Origin: Saccharothrix coeruleofusca
GTDB taxonomy: Bacteria > Actinomycetota > Actinomycetes > Mycobacteriales > Pseudonocardiaceae
Direction: 5' to 3'
Assembly: GCF_014648515.1 (NCBI RefSeq)
Contig: NZ_BMRG01000009.1
Coordinates: 78,791-142,790 of the forward strand
Length of the DNA stretch: 64,000 nt
Shown: positions 36,721 through 46,632 of the stretch, in pieces
Numbering within the stretch: the stretch's first letter is position 1
Layout: every line of letters starts with the position of its first letter
Program-made: the position numbers and the translations under genes
Notes under the pieces: generated by a model
What the model saw: the letters and a program-made list of their open reading frames with translations, nothing else
The model's database searches: none
What the model was told of the DNA's origin: nothing

Positions 36721-39700
36721 TCAGGGCTCGGCCCGCCGCAGCACGGCGCGGGCGTGCCGCTCGCCGGGGCGGTGACCGGTCTCGCGGTGGACGGCGAGCG
36801 CCCGGCGGGCGTGCCAGGCCGCCTGCGCCTGCTCGCCCGCCTCCAGCAGGACTTCGGCGAGCACGCCCAGCGCCAGGCCCGCCAGCGCGCGGTAGCCCGC
36901 TCGCTGCGCCAGGGCCAGCGCCTGGCGCGCCGGGTCGGTCCTCGCGGTCGCCGACGCGAGGCCGATGAGCGCGTCGACCTCGGGGTAGCGGTCACCGGTG
37001 TCGCGGATCAGCGCGAGCGCCCGCTGGTAGTGGTCGACCGCGTCCTGCCGCTCCCCGCGCGCCTGGTGCACGGCGGCGAGCACCACCAGCGCTTCCGCCT
37101 CGGTCCGGGGATCGCCGCTGTCACGGGCCAGCGCGAGACCCGCGCGCGCGTGGTCCATCGCCTCGTCCGGGCGGTCGAGGGCGCGGTGCGCCGCGGCCAT
37201 GAGACTGCGCGTCTCGGCCTCGACGCCGCGGTTGCCCGCCTCGCGGTGCAGGCCGAGCGCCTCGGTCAGCAGTGCGAGGCCCTCGGCGGTCCGCCCGAGG
37301 GCGAGCTGGGTCCGGCCCAGGTTGGTCAGGTTGATCGCCTCGCCGTAGCGGGACCCGATCCGGCGGTACCGCTCCAGCGCCAGGGTGTAGAGCTCGGCCG
37401 AGCGCGCCAGCCCGCCCATCTCCCAGTGCACGAGGCCGAGGTTGCCCAGCGCCACGGCCTCACCCGCCGGTTGGCCGATCGCGCGGCTGAGCGCCAGCCC
37501 GCGCTCGAACCGGGCGGCGGCGACCGCGAGCCGCCCCGCCTGCCAGTGCACGCAGCCGAGGTTGCCCAGCACGGCGGCCTGGGCCTCGACCCAGCCCGCT
37601 CGGCGGGCCAGCAGCAGCGCGTGCGCGTGGTGGCGGACGGCCTGCCGGTACCGGCCCTGGCGGAAGTGCAGGTCGGCGAGGTTGAGGCGGGTGGCGGCCC
37701 GCGCGCGGGGATCGCCCGCCGCCTCGGCCGCGGCCAGTCCGGCTTCACCCGCCGCCAGCCACTCCACGCGCCGCGTGCACATCCAGAAGTAGCCGCGCAG
37801 GGCGTCGGCGAGCAGCCACGCCACCGGCTCCGGCCCGGCGCTCGCGGCGTGCCGGATCGTCGCGACGAGGTTGCCGCGCTCGCTGTCCAGCCAGTTCGAC
37901 GCCTGCGCCGCGGTCGTGACACCCGCGGGCGGGCGCACCCCACCGCCCGAGGAGCCGCCGGAGGAGGGCAGCCGCAGCATGTGCGGGTAGAGCAACCGGG
38001 CGGCGTGGTCGACCGAGACCAGGTACCAGTCGTGCAGGCGGCGCAGGGCCGCTTCGCGTCGTGCCGGGGACTCCTGCCGCTCCCACTGCTCGGCCGCGTA
38101 GAGGCGGAGCAGGTCGTGGAAGCGGTAGCGCCCCGGCGCGTGCCGCTCGACCAGGTGCGCGGCGGCGAGCCGGTCCAGCAGCCGGGCGGCGTGCGCCGGG
38201 TCGGTGTCCGCGAGGGCCGCGACCGCCTCGGCGGTGAAGTCCGCGCCGGGCACCACGCTCAGCATCCCGAACAGCCGCCGCGCCTGGTCGGGCAGCGCGG
38301 CGCAGGACAGCTCGAAGGCCGTCCGGACCGCGGTCTGCTCGTCGCCCCGCACCGCCAGCGCGGCCAGCACGTTGCCCTCCCGCAGTTCCGCGACGTGGTC
38401 CTCGATGCCGCGGCCGGGGTGCTCGGCCAGGTTCGCCGCCGCGATCCGCAGCGCGAGGGGCAGGTGGGCGCACAGCTTGGCGAACTGCAGCGCCGCCTCC
38501 TGCTCGGCACGCACCCGCTGGGGCCCCAGCACGTGCCCCAGCAGTTCCACCGCGTCGTCGGGGCTGAGCACGTCCAGGGTGAGCGAGCGGGCGCCGTGCG
38601 CGGCGACCAGGCCCGCCATGCTGTCGCGGCCGGTCACCACCACCACGCACCCCGACCCGGCGGGCAGCAGTGGTCGGACCTGCTCGGGGCCCGCGACGTC
38701 GTCCAGCAGCACCAGCGCCTTGCGGTCCGTCATCAGCGTCCGGTACAGGGCGGCGGCGGTGTCCGGGTCGAGGGGCACCCGCTCGGCGGGAACGCCCAGG
38801 GCGGACAGGAACTGCGCGAGCACCTCGACCGGCTGCGCGGGCGTGCCGTGCGCGTGCCCGCGCAGGTTCGCGTAGAGCTGCCCGTCGGGGAAGCGGTCGC
38901 GGACGCGGTGCGCCCAGTGCACGGCCAGCGCCGTCTTGCCCACGCCCGCGGTGCCCGAGATGGCCGCGATGGTCACCGCGCCACCGGATCTCCCGTGGTC
39001 GGGCAACAGGCTGTCCAAAGTGGACAGCTGATCGGCTCGGCCGGTGAACCCGAGCGACTCGGGGGGCAGCTGCTTGGGCACCGGGAGCTCGGCGCGCGGC
39101 GCCGGGGCGGCGGGCGCGGTGTCCTGGCCGTCGCGCAGCAGCGCCCGGTGGGCCGCGAGGATCTCCGGACCGGGATCCACCCCGAGCTCGTCGAGGAGCC
39201 GGTCGCGGACCTCGCGGTAGACCTGGAACGCCCTGGCCCGCTGCCCGGCCGCGTGGTGGGCGCGGATCAGGCGCGCTTGGGCGCGCTCGTCCAGCGGCTG
39301 CTCGGCGGCGATCCGGTCGACCTCGCGCAGGACGTCCGAGGCGGCGCCGGTCCCGATCATCGCGTCGCAGTACCTGGCCAGCAGCTCCAGGCGGACCGCG
39401 GTCAGCGACACGACCTCCGGGTGCTCGGCGAGGGCGGGGACGTCGAGCAGGACGGGGGCGTGCCACAGCCGCAACGCCTCGCCCAGCGCCGCCGCGACAC
39501 CGGCCGCGTCACCGTCGCGGTGCGCCTCGTCGGCACGGGCCACCAGGTGCCCGACCCGCAGCAGGTCGATCTCCAGCGCGTCGGGCCGCAGCGCGTAGCC
39601 ACCGCCGACGTGCCGCAGGACGCCTCCGCTCGACCGCGGCGCCCGATCCGGCTCCAGCAGCCTCCGCAGGTGCTTGACGTGGGTCTGGAGCACGTTCACC

Positions 39701-39888
39701 GCGCTGCGCGGAGACCGCTGCCCCCACAGCGCGTCCACCAGTTCCCGCTGGGCGACCACCTCGCCGCGGGCGAGCACGAGCAACCCCAGCACCGCCCGCC
39801 GCGCGGGCGGGCCGACGGGGACCTCCACGTCGCCGCGCCACACCCGCAACGAACCGAACACCCGGATACGCACGGCCCTGGCTGCCAT
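36721..39888 (-). CDS. AfsR-type SARP regulator (BTAD / NB-ARC / TPR)
   Basis: The 1055-residue protein has an OmpR-like winged helix (IRVFGSLRVWRGDVEVPVG, RAVLGLLVLARGEVV) and a bacterial transcriptional activation domain to about residue 250. An NB-ARC ATPase follows with SGTAGVGKTALAVHW near residue 314 and ALVLLDDVAGPEQVRPLL, then many tetratricopeptide repeats in the last 400 residues (for example AVLGNLGCVHWQAGRLAVAA). SARPs activate antibiotic clusters by binding heptameric repeats at promoters. It could act on the polyketide cluster 25 kb away or on genes nearby. The ATG at 39888 starts a typical SARP N-terminus. Confidence 0.92.
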   Translation of the reverse strand: MAARAVRIRVFGSLRVWRGDVEVPVGPPARRAVLGLLVLARGEVVAQRELVDALWGQRSPRSAVNVLQTHVKHLRRLLEPDRAPRSSGGVLRHVGGGYALRPDALEIDLLRVGHLVARADEAHRDGDAAGVAAALGEALRLWHAPVLLDVPALAEHPEVVSLTAVRLELLARYCDAMIGTGAASDVLREVDRIAAEQPLDERAQARLIRAHHAAGQRARAFQVYREVRDRLLDELGVDPGPEILAAHRALLRDGQDTAPAAPAPRAELPVPKQLPPESLGFTGRADQLSTLDSLLPDHGRSGGAVTIAAISGTAGVGKTALAVHWAHRVRDRFPDGQLYANLRGHAHGTPAQPVEVLAQFLSALGVPAERVPLDPDTAAALYRTLMTDRKALVLLDDVAGPEQVRPLLPAGSGCVVVVTGRDSMAGLVAAHGARSLTLDVLSPDDAVELLGHVLGPQRVRAEQEAALQFAKLCAHLPLALRIAAANLAEHPGRGIEDHVAELREGNVLAALAVRGDEQTAVRTAFELSCAALPDQARRLFGMLSVVPGADFTAEAVAALADTDPAHAARLLDRLAAAHLVERHAPGRYRFHDLLRLYAAEQWERQESPARREAALRRLHDWYLVSVDHAARLLYPHMLRLPSSGGSSGGGVRPPAGVTTAAQASNWLDSERGNLVATIRHAASAGPEPVAWLLADALRGYFWMCTRRVEWLAAGEAGLAAAEAAGDPRARAATRLNLADLHFRQGRYRQAVRHHAHALLLARRAGWVEAQAAVLGNLGCVHWQAGRLAVAAARFERGLALSRAIGQPAGEAVALGNLGLVHWEMGGLARSAELYTLALERYRRIGSRYGEAINLTNLGRTQLALGRTAEGLALLTEALGLHREAGNRGVEAETRSLMAAAHRALDRPDEAMDHARAGLALARDSGDPRTEAEALVVLAAVHQARGERQDAVDHYQRALALIRDTGDRYPEVDALIGLASATARTDPARQALALAQRAGYRALAGLALGVLAEVLLEAGEQAQAAWHARRALAVHRETGHRPGERHARAVLRRAEP

Positions 39889-40033
39889 TGTGGGCCCCCA
39901 CGATCGCTACAGGTCCAAGATCGTAAGTGAGCCCGTGACGGCCGCACAAGGGCGGCGTGGCGCTCGCCCCGCCGGTTTTCCGCCTGTGGCGTAACCGGTT
40001 CCCGCCGGATGCGCGCGGACCTACCGTGGCCGC

Positions 40034-40840
40034 GTGAGTTCACGGATCACGGGCACGGCGGCGGGCGTGCCGTTCACCGCGCTGCCGCCTCCGGGCGGCG
40101 GTGCCGCGCCACTGGTCGTCACCTGGCACATGCTGGACGCGCCGAGGTCGGACGCCGCGTTCGCCGCCGCGCTGCCGATGGCCGGGCTGCCCGCGTGGCG
40201 GGTGCACCTCGGGATGCCGATGTGCGGGGCGCGCATGGTCGGCGGCAGCACCGACGCGGTCGTGGCGCTGATGCGCGAGGACCCGCTGATGTCCTTCCTG
40301 CACCCGTTCGTCGAGCAGGCGAGCGGGGAGTTCCCGGCCGCGCTGGCGTCGCTGCGCGCGCGGTTCCCGGTCGGGGAGGGGCCGATCGGGGTGCTGGGCG
40401 GGTCGCTGGGCGGGGCCGTCGCGCTGCGGGTCCTGGCCGAGGGCGAGGTCCCGGTCTTCGCGGGCGCCGTGGTGAACGCCGCGATCCGGATGCGCTCCGT
40501 CGTCGAGCTGTTCCCCGGCGACTACCCGTACGACGCCGAATCCCGGCAGGCCGTGGACGGCCTGGACTTCGTCGCCAAGGCGGACGCCATCGCCGGTCGC
40601 GCGCCGCTGCTGGTGGTCAGCGGCGAACTGGACCACCCGGCGCTGCGCGCCGACGCGCTCGACCTGGCCGCCGCCGTGGGGGAGCGGGCCGAGCTGCTGT
40701 CGATCCCGGGGTTGGCGCACCCGCTGGCCGAGGAGCCGGGCATCGAGCCCGCGCCGCAGCTGCCGACGGCCCGCGCGGTGGACACCGGCCTGACCGACTG
40801 GTTCCGGCGCCACCTCCCGGACGCGAGCCATCCGGGCTGA
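40034..40840 (+). CDS. Alpha/beta hydrolase (esterase-like)
   Basis: The 268-residue protein has the nucleophile elbow LGGSLGGAVALRVL (serine), an acidic residue in VVSGELDHPALRA and a histidine in IPGLAHPLAEEPG. These form a complete Ser-Asp/Glu-His triad of a dienelactone-hydrolase or esterase-like fold. It is divergent from the SARP gene and followed 49 bases later by a methyltransferase gene. Substrate unknown. Confidence 0.78.
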   Translation: MSSRITGTAAGVPFTALPPPGGGAAPLVVTWHMLDAPRSDAAFAAALPMAGLPAWRVHLGMPMCGARMVGGSTDAVVALMREDPLMSFLHPFVEQASGEFPAALASLRARFPVGEGPIGVLGGSLGGAVALRVLAEGEVPVFAGAVVNAAIRMRSVVELFPGDYPYDAESRQAVDGLDFVAKADAIAGRAPLLVVSGELDHPALRADALDLAAAVGERAELLSIPGLAHPLAEEPGIEPAPQLPTARAVDTGLTDWFRRHLPDASHPG

Positions 40841-40889
40841 CCGGTCGCGGGCTGGATCGCGCGGCGGCACCGGGAGCAGCATTGCGGGC

Positions 40890-41900
40890 ATGACGAACCC
40901 ACCCGCAGACCCGGCCGAGGAAGTCCTCGCCGAAGCCATGGGGCACCTGTACCCCGCCGCGCTGCGCGCGGCCGCGCTGCTCGGCGTCGCCGAACAGCTG
41001 GCGGACGGGCCGCGCGATCCCGCCGACCTGGCGGGCGCGGTCGGCGCGAACGCCCCCTACCTGCGCAGGCTGCTGCGGTTCCTGGCCACCCGCGGGGTCT
41101 TCCGCGAGGACGAGGACGGCAGGTTCCACCTCACCCCGCGCGCGGACGTCCTGCGCGCCGACGCCCCCAGGACGGTCAAACCGTCGGTGCTCGCGATCAC
41201 CTCGGAGTTCATCTGGCTGCCCACCACGCACGTCGTGGAAGCGGTCCGCCACGGGCGGCCTGCCTTCGACCGGCGCTTCGGACACCCGTTCTTCGACCAC
41301 CTCGCCGCGCACCCGGCCGAGGCCGCGCTGTTCAACGAGGGCATGGCGAACTTCTCGGCCACCGAGGACGAGCGGATCACGGCCGCCTACGACTTCCCCG
41401 GATCGGGCGTGGTGGTCGACGTCGGCGGGGGCTACGGCGCCCTGCTGCTGGGGGTGCTGCGCGCCCGTCCGGGTCTGCGCGGCGTGCTGTTCGACCAGGA
41501 GGCCGTGCTGGCGGGCCACGTGCTCGGGCGGTTGGGCGAGGACGACCGCTGGGAGGTCGTCGCGGGCGACTTCTTCGAATCGGTGCCCGAGGGGGACCTC
41601 CACCTGCTCAAGAACGTCCTGCACGACTGGAGCGACGAGCAGTGCGTGCGCGTCCTGGGCAACTGCCGCCGCGCCCTGCGCCCCGGCGGCCGGGTGCTCG
41701 CCGTCGAGGCGGTCATCCCACCCGGCAACGACCCGCACTTCGGCAAGCTGCTGGACATGTCCATGCTCGTGCTGCTGACCGGGCACGAGCGCACCGAGCC
41801 GGAGTTCCGGGAGCTGTTCGACCGCGCCGGTCTCCGGGTCACCCGCGTGGTGCCCACCGCGGGCGCGCTGTCCCTGGTCGAGGCGGAGGTCGCGGACTGA
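40890..41900 (+). CDS. SAM-dependent O-methyltransferase
   Basis: The 336-residue enzyme belongs to the same methyltransferase-2 family as the two in the polyketide cluster: a helical dimerisation domain, SAM loop VVDVGGGYGALLLGVL and catalytic-region KNVLHDWSDEQCVRVL, in which the histidine is the likely general base. It probably methylates a phenolic or carboxylic hydroxyl. Next to an esterase and a SARP, it could belong to a small natural-product locus. Confidence 0.87.
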   Translation: MTNPPADPAEEVLAEAMGHLYPAALRAAALLGVAEQLADGPRDPADLAGAVGANAPYLRRLLRFLATRGVFREDEDGRFHLTPRADVLRADAPRTVKPSVLAITSEFIWLPTTHVVEAVRHGRPAFDRRFGHPFFDHLAAHPAEAALFNEGMANFSATEDERITAAYDFPGSGVVVDVGGGYGALLLGVLRARPGLRGVLFDQEAVLAGHVLGRLGEDDRWEVVAGDFFESVPEGDLHLLKNVLHDWSDEQCVRVLGNCRRALRPGGRVLAVEAVIPPGNDPHFGKLLDMSMLVLLTGHERTEPEFRELFDRAGLRVTRVVPTAGALSLVEAEVAD

Positions 41901-41906
41901 GCCCGG

Positions 41907-42785
41907 TCAGCCCGCGGGGGGAGGCGGCGTCCGCGCCGACCGGATCGCCGCGACCCGCCTGCCGAGCACGCCGTGCCGCGGCCCGAACAGGTAGGCCAGC
42001 AGGAACACCGCGCCCTGCACCAGCACCACCATGCCGCCGGAGGCGGTGTTGAGGTGGTAGCTCAGGTACAGGCCGACCACCGACGCGCAGACCGACAGCG
42101 CCGGGGCGATCACCAGCATCCGCCCCAGCCGGTCGGTGAGCAGGTGGGCGGTCGAGCCGGGGATGATCAGCATCGCCACCACCAGCACCACGCCGACCAC
42201 CTGCAGGGCCACCACGCAGGTCAGCGCCAGCAGGCCCAGCAGGGCCGCGCCGATCAGGCGCGGGTTGAGCCCGATGGCGTGGGCGTGCACGGGGTCGAAG
42301 GCGTAGAGGGTGAAGTCGCGGCGCTTGAGCAGCAGGACCAGCAGCGCGGCGCCGCCGATCGCGGTGATCTGGACGAGGTCGGCGCGGTCGACGCCGAGCA
42401 GGTTGCCGAAGACGACGTGGTGCAGGTCGACCTGGCTCGGCGTCACCGAGATCAGCACCAGCCCCAGGGCGAACAGCGTGCTGAACACGATGCCGATCGC
42501 GGCGTCCTCCTTGACCCGGCTGGTGTCGCGGACCACGCCGATGAGCGCGACGGCGAGGAACCCGAACACCGCCGCGCCCAGCGCGAAGGGGACGCCCACG
42601 ACGTAGGCCAGCACCACGCCCGGCAGCACGGCGTGCGACACCGCGTCCCCCATCAGGGACCAGCCGATGAGCACCAGCCAGCAGGACAGCACCGCGCACA
42701 CGGCGGCGGCGGTCACCGTGGCGGCCAGCGCCCGGACCATGAACCCGTAGCCCATGGGCACCACGAGCAGCTCGTGCGGGCTCAC
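41907..42785 (-). CDS. Metal ABC transporter permease (ZnuB/MntB family)
   Basis: The 292-residue membrane protein has about eight hydrophobic segments with ABC-3 family features: GWSLMGDAVSHAVLPGVVLAY, SRVKEDAAIGIVFSTLFALG and VVAMLIIPGSTAHLL. The GTG at 42785 overlaps the ATPase stop and has GAGGGGGA upstream. It transports manganese, zinc or ferrous iron with the two proteins encoded before it. Confidence 0.9.
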   Translation of the reverse strand: MSPHELLVVPMGYGFMVRALAATVTAAAVCAVLSCWLVLIGWSLMGDAVSHAVLPGVVLAYVVGVPFALGAAVFGFLAVALIGVVRDTSRVKEDAAIGIVFSTLFALGLVLISVTPSQVDLHHVVFGNLLGVDRADLVQITAIGGAALLVLLLKRRDFTLYAFDPVHAHAIGLNPRLIGAALLGLLALTCVVALQVVGVVLVVAMLIIPGSTAHLLTDRLGRMLVIAPALSVCASVVGLYLSYHLNTASGGMVVLVQGAVFLLAYLFGPRHGVLGRRVAAIRSARTPPPPAG

Positions 42786-43522
42786 GCGGGTTCCCCCTCG
42801 CGGAGCCCCACGTCGAGCCCGAACGCGCGCGCGAGGTTGTCCGGCCGCAGCACCTCCTGCGGGCTGCCGTGCACGAGGACCCGGCGCATCAGCAACACCG
42901 CCTCGTCGGCCAGGTCGGGCAGCGAACGCAGGTCGTGGGTGGACACCAGCACCGCCGCGCCGTCCGCGGCCAGTTCCCGCAGCAGCCGCGTGATGGTGCC
43001 CTCCGACCGCTTGTCCACGCCCGCGAACGGCTCGTCCAGCAGCAGCACGCGGGCTTGCTGGGCGATGCCGCGGGCGACGAACGCCCGCTTGCGCTGCCCG
43101 CCGGAGAGCCCGCCGATCCGCCGGTCCGCGAGGTCGGTCAGGCCGACCCGGTCCAGCGCCCGGTCGACCGCCTCGTGGTCGACGCGGCGCGGGCGGCGGG
43201 TCAAGCCCAGTCCGCCGTGCCGCCCCGTCATCACCACCTCCCGCACCGACACCGGGAACGCCCAGTCCACCGCCTCGCTCTGAGGCACGTAGGCCACCGT
43301 GCCGCCGCGCCGGGCCAGCGCGGGCGGACCGCCCCTGACCCGCACCGCGCCGCGTTCCGGCCGCACCAGGCCGGTGATCGTCTTGAACAGCGTGGACTTG
43401 CCCGAGCCGTTCACGCCCACCAGCCCGCACACCCGGCCCGCGCCCAGCGCCAGGCTGACCCGGTCCAGCGCCAGCACGTCGCCGTAGCGCACGGTCACGC
43501 CGTCGACCTCCACCGCGTTCAC
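42782..43522 (-). CDS. Metal ABC transporter ATPase
   Basis: The 246-residue ATPase has Walker A GVNGSGKSTLFK, signature GLSGGQRKRA, Walker B VLLLDEPFAGVD and H-loop STHD, with the QSEAVDWAFPVSVREVVMTGR segment common in Mn/Zn uptake ATPases. Both ends overlap neighbours by a GTGA, so the three genes form a tight operon. Confidence 0.92.
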   Translation of the reverse strand: MNAVEVDGVTVRYGDVLALDRVSLALGAGRVCGLVGVNGSGKSTLFKTITGLVRPERGAVRVRGGPPALARRGGTVAYVPQSEAVDWAFPVSVREVVMTGRHGGLGLTRRPRRVDHEAVDRALDRVGLTDLADRRIGGLSGGQRKRAFVARGIAQQARVLLLDEPFAGVDKRSEGTITRLLRELAADGAAVLVSTHDLRSLPDLADEAVLLMRRVLVHGSPQEVLRPDNLARAFGLDVGLREGEPA

Positions 43523-44436
43523 CCGGCCCCCCGCGTCAGCGCGCCCGCGATGGTCCGCGCGTCGTGGCGGAGCAGCTCCAGGTAGGTCGGCACCGGACCG
43601 TCCGCTGTGGACAGCGAGTCCACGTAGAGCACGCCGCCGAAGGCGGCCCCGGTGGCGGCGACGACCTGCCGCATCGGGGCGTCGGACACGGTGGACTCGC
43701 AGAACACCGCGGGGACCGCGTTGGCCCGCACGAACTCGATCACGTCCGCTACCCGCCGCGGCGTGGCCTGCTGCTCGGCGTTGACCGCCCACAGGTAGCG
43801 CTCGGTCAGCCCCGCGTCGCGCGCCAGGTAGGAGAACGCGCCCTCGCAGGTGACCAGCGCCCGCTTGTCGGGCGGCAGCACCGCCAGCGCCGCCACCAGG
43901 TCGTCGTGCACCCGCCGCAGCTCGCCCCGGTAGCGCTCGCCGTTGGCCCGGAACGCCGCGGCGTGCTCGGGGGCCAGCCCGCTGAACGCCTCGACCAGGT
44001 TGTCCACGTAAGTCCGCACGTTCAGCGGCGACATCCACGCGTGCGGGTTCGGCTTGCCCGCGTAGGCGTCCTCGGCGATGGCGACGGGTTCCACGCCGTC
44101 GCTGACCACCACGTGCGGCGCGTCGACCTCGGCGACGAACCGCTCGAACCACGCCTCCAGGCCCAGCCCGTTGTCGACCACCAGGTCCGCCTCGGCGGCC
44201 TTGGCGACGTCCTCGGGGGTCGGCTCGTAGCCGTGGACCTCCGCGCCCGGCTTGGTGATGGACTCGACCCGCAGGTGCTCCCCCGCGACGGTGGCGGCGA
44301 TGTCGGCGAGCACCGTGAACGTGGTCAGCACCACCGGCCGGTCGTCCGACGCCGTGGCGTCCGTTCCGCCGCACCTGGTGGTGAGCAGCGCCGCCGCGGC
44401 GGCGGCCGCGCTGATGACGCTGATCCGCTTGGACAT
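43519..44436 (-). CDS. Metal-binding protein of an ABC transporter (Mn/Zn type)
   Basis: The 305-residue cluster A-I binding protein has putative metal ligands in VHGYEPTPED (His), NPHAWMSPLN (His), TCEGAFSYLARD (Glu) and LYVDSLS (Asp). The His-His-Glu-Asp set is typical of manganese or iron binders (PsaA-like), whereas ZnuA has a third histidine. The lipobox is the unusual LTTRC. It lacks the His-rich loop of zinc scavengers. The ATG at 44436 starts the operon. Confidence 0.87.
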   Translation of the reverse strand: MSKRISVISAAAAAAALLTTRCGGTDATASDDRPVVLTTFTVLADIAATVAGEHLRVESITKPGAEVHGYEPTPEDVAKAAEADLVVDNGLGLEAWFERFVAEVDAPHVVVSDGVEPVAIAEDAYAGKPNPHAWMSPLNVRTYVDNLVEAFSGLAPEHAAAFRANGERYRGELRRVHDDLVAALAVLPPDKRALVTCEGAFSYLARDAGLTERYLWAVNAEQQATPRRVADVIEFVRANAVPAVFCESTVSDAPMRQVVAATGAAFGGVLYVDSLSTADGPVPTYLELLRHDARTIAGALTRGAG

Positions 44437-44629
44437 GCCCGGACCGTAAGGTGGGGTTGGTCCGGTCGACAGGCCCGTGCACCGAAAAGCGAGCGCGGCC
44501 ACCTCTTCCGGCCCCTGGGGGGCGACACCGCGCAGACGCTGGGCAGCGGTCCTGCCGACGAGCGGTTCCGGTGTTGGGCCATGTGGTGGGCGTGTCGGCC
44601 TTGCGGCCCGGCGACGGGCATGAGGGATC

Positions 44630-45265
44630 ATGCGGGCCATGACGCTGCTGCTCCTGCCCTGCGACGTGCTCAACCCCCGCCGTGTCGACGAGCACTTCGC
44701 GGCAGAGGCGGAGGCCGCTCGCGCGGCCGGGCTGGAGGTCGCCCTGGTCGACCACGACGCGCTGGCCCGCTCGGGCGACGCCGACCGGGCGGTGCGCCGG
44801 GTGCCGGAGGGCGGCGAGGCGGTCTACCGGGGGTGGATGCTGCGCGCGGAGCGGTACGCGGCGTTCGCCGAAGCGCTGCGGCGGCGCGGCGTGGTGCCCA
44901 AGACCGGTGCCGAGCAGTACCGCCGGGCGCACGAGCTGCCCGGCTGGTACCGCGACCTGGCCGCGGTGACGCCGCGCTCGGCGTGGACCGGGGGCGACGA
45001 CCGGGCGGACTTCGACCGCGCCCGCCGTGAGCTGGGCGCCGGTCCGGCGGTGCTGCGCGACTACACCAAGTCGATGAAGCACTACTGGCACGAGGCGGCG
45101 TTCATCCCCGAGCTCGGTGACGGCGACGCGGCGTGCGTCACGGTCGACCTCGCCCTGCGCGAGGACGGGGCGTGGCGGGTGGTCGAACTCGGCGACGGCC
45201 AGGTCAGCGACCGGCCCGCCAGCATCCCGCCCGCAGCCCTGATCGACCTGCTGCGCGAGCTCTGA
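44630..45265 (+). CDS. ATP-grasp-domain protein
   Basis: The 211-residue protein looks like a compact ATP-grasp enzyme: a first domain (LLLPCDVLNPRRVDEHFAAE, VYRGWMLRAERY), a conserved LRDYTKSMKHYWHEA lysine segment and a C-terminal metal/ATP site AWRVVELGDGQVSDRP. The fold suggests ligation of a carboxylate to an amine or thiol. Family placement (R2K-type ATP-grasp) is from memory of motifs. ATG 44639 is an alternative start. Confidence 0.7.
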   Translation: MRAMTLLLLPCDVLNPRRVDEHFAAEAEAARAAGLEVALVDHDALARSGDADRAVRRVPEGGEAVYRGWMLRAERYAAFAEALRRRGVVPKTGAEQYRRAHELPGWYRDLAAVTPRSAWTGGDDRADFDRARRELGAGPAVLRDYTKSMKHYWHEAAFIPELGDGDAACVTVDLALREDGAWRVVELGDGQVSDRPASIPPAALIDLLREL

Positions 45266-45298
45266 CCAACCCCGCGCCCGCGCGACTGCCCGGACGGG

Positions 45299-46528
45299 CT
45301 ACTCGGGGCAGCGCCGGACCGCGAGCAGGGCGATGTCGTCGGTGGCGGGGGTGCTGCCCACCATGGTGGCCATGATCCGCACGCAGGCCGTCTCGGACGG
45401 CGTCGGGGACACGGCCTGCCGCAGCTGTTCCAAGCGCTCGTCCAGGTTCGCCTCGCGACGCTCCACCAGGCCGTCGGTGTACAGCGCGACCAGGGCGCCG
45501 GGCGGCACGTCCACCTGGGCGGCGCGGCGGCCGGAGACGGCCAGGTGGTAGCCGAGCGGCGGGCCGACGGGCACGTCGACGAACCCGGCCTCCATGCCCG
45601 GCACGGCCAGGACGGGCGGCAGGTGGCCCGCCAGGGCGAGGTCCATGCGGTGGGTCGCGGTGTCGATCACGGCGTAGGCGACCGTGGCCATGGTGTTGGC
45701 CTCGAAGTGGCTGGCCTTGCGGTCGAGCTTGCCCAGCACCTCGGCGGGGTCGGCGAACTCCAGGGCGTAGGCGCGCAGCGCGCTGCGCAGGCGGCCCATG
45801 ACGATCGCGGCGGCCAGCCCGCTGCCCACCACGTCGCCGATCACCAGCCCGACGCGCCCGCCGGGCAGGTGGAACACGTCGTACCAGTCGCCGCCGACAC
45901 CGCTGTCGGTGCCGGGGACGTAGCGGGCGGCCATCTCCCAGCCCTCGGTGGCGGGCAGGTGACTGGGCAGCAGGCTGTCCTGCAGCACGGCGGCCGCGGC
46001 CCGCTCGGACTGCGACCGGTGCATGTGCGCGGCCACCGCGAGCCGGTCGGCGACCAGCTGCAGCAGCTCGACCTCGGTGTCGGAGAACCGCCGGGGCGCG
46101 GTGCTGCCGACGTGCAGCACACCCACCAGGTCGCCCTGGGCGGTCATCGGCACGCCCAGCAGGACGCGCAGGCCCCGCTCCCACAGCAGGGGGTTGACCA
46201 CCGTGGACTCGTCGACGTGCTCGACCCGCACCGGCTCCCGGCGCTGGGCCACCTCTCCGGCGAAACCCGTGCCCACCACCACCCGGACGCCCTGGAAGAC
46301 CTCCTCGTCCAGGCCGGAACTGGCCCTGGCCACCAACTGCTCGCCGCTGGCGTCGGCCAGCAGGACGGTGACGGTGTCGACCGCGAACAGCTCGCGCACC
46401 CGCCACAGCAGCACCTCGAACAGCTTGTCCAGCTGGAACTCCAGCAGTGCGCTGTCGGTGATCGCTTCCAGCACGCGCAGCCGCAGCTCCGGGTTCTGCC
46501 CGTCGTCCATCCGAACAATCCCGTCCAC
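45299..46528 (-). CDS. GAF / PP2C (SpoIIE-type) serine phosphatase
   Basis: The 409-residue protein has a GAF domain (about residues 20-165; VTVLLADASGEQLVARAS, GVPMTAQGDLVGVLHVGS) and a SpoIIE-like PP2C phosphatase (about 195-405; VPGTDSGVGGDWYDVFHLPGG with metal-binding aspartates, ALYTDGLVERR, TDDIALLAVR). Such proteins dephosphorylate anti-anti-sigma factors in partner-switching stress control in actinomycetes. No anti-sigma or anti-anti-sigma gene is adjacent. An ATG at 46510 is an alternative start. Confidence 0.88.
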   Translation of the reverse strand: MDGIVRMDDGQNPELRLRVLEAITDSALLEFQLDKLFEVLLWRVRELFAVDTVTVLLADASGEQLVARASSGLDEEVFQGVRVVVGTGFAGEVAQRREPVRVEHVDESTVVNPLLWERGLRVLLGVPMTAQGDLVGVLHVGSTAPRRFSDTEVELLQLVADRLAVAAHMHRSQSERAAAAVLQDSLLPSHLPATEGWEMAARYVPGTDSGVGGDWYDVFHLPGGRVGLVIGDVVGSGLAAAIVMGRLRSALRAYALEFADPAEVLGKLDRKASHFEANTMATVAYAVIDTATHRMDLALAGHLPPVLAVPGMEAGFVDVPVGPPLGYHLAVSGRRAAQVDVPPGALVALYTDGLVERREANLDERLEQLRQAVSPTPSETACVRIMATMVGSTPATDDIALLAVRRCPE

Positions 46529-46632
46529 GTTCCGACCCCCGCACGACCAGTGAACAACACGAGCACGTGACGGGCGTCATACTGCTGGTGCCGAACACAT
46601 CAGAGTACCTGGTGAATAGTGAGCCTAGCTAA

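Noticed and set aside
36754-39930. A 1058-residue plus-strand open frame opposite the SARP gene.
   Set aside because: It is the antisense shadow of the AfsR-type regulator, with no recognisable domain.
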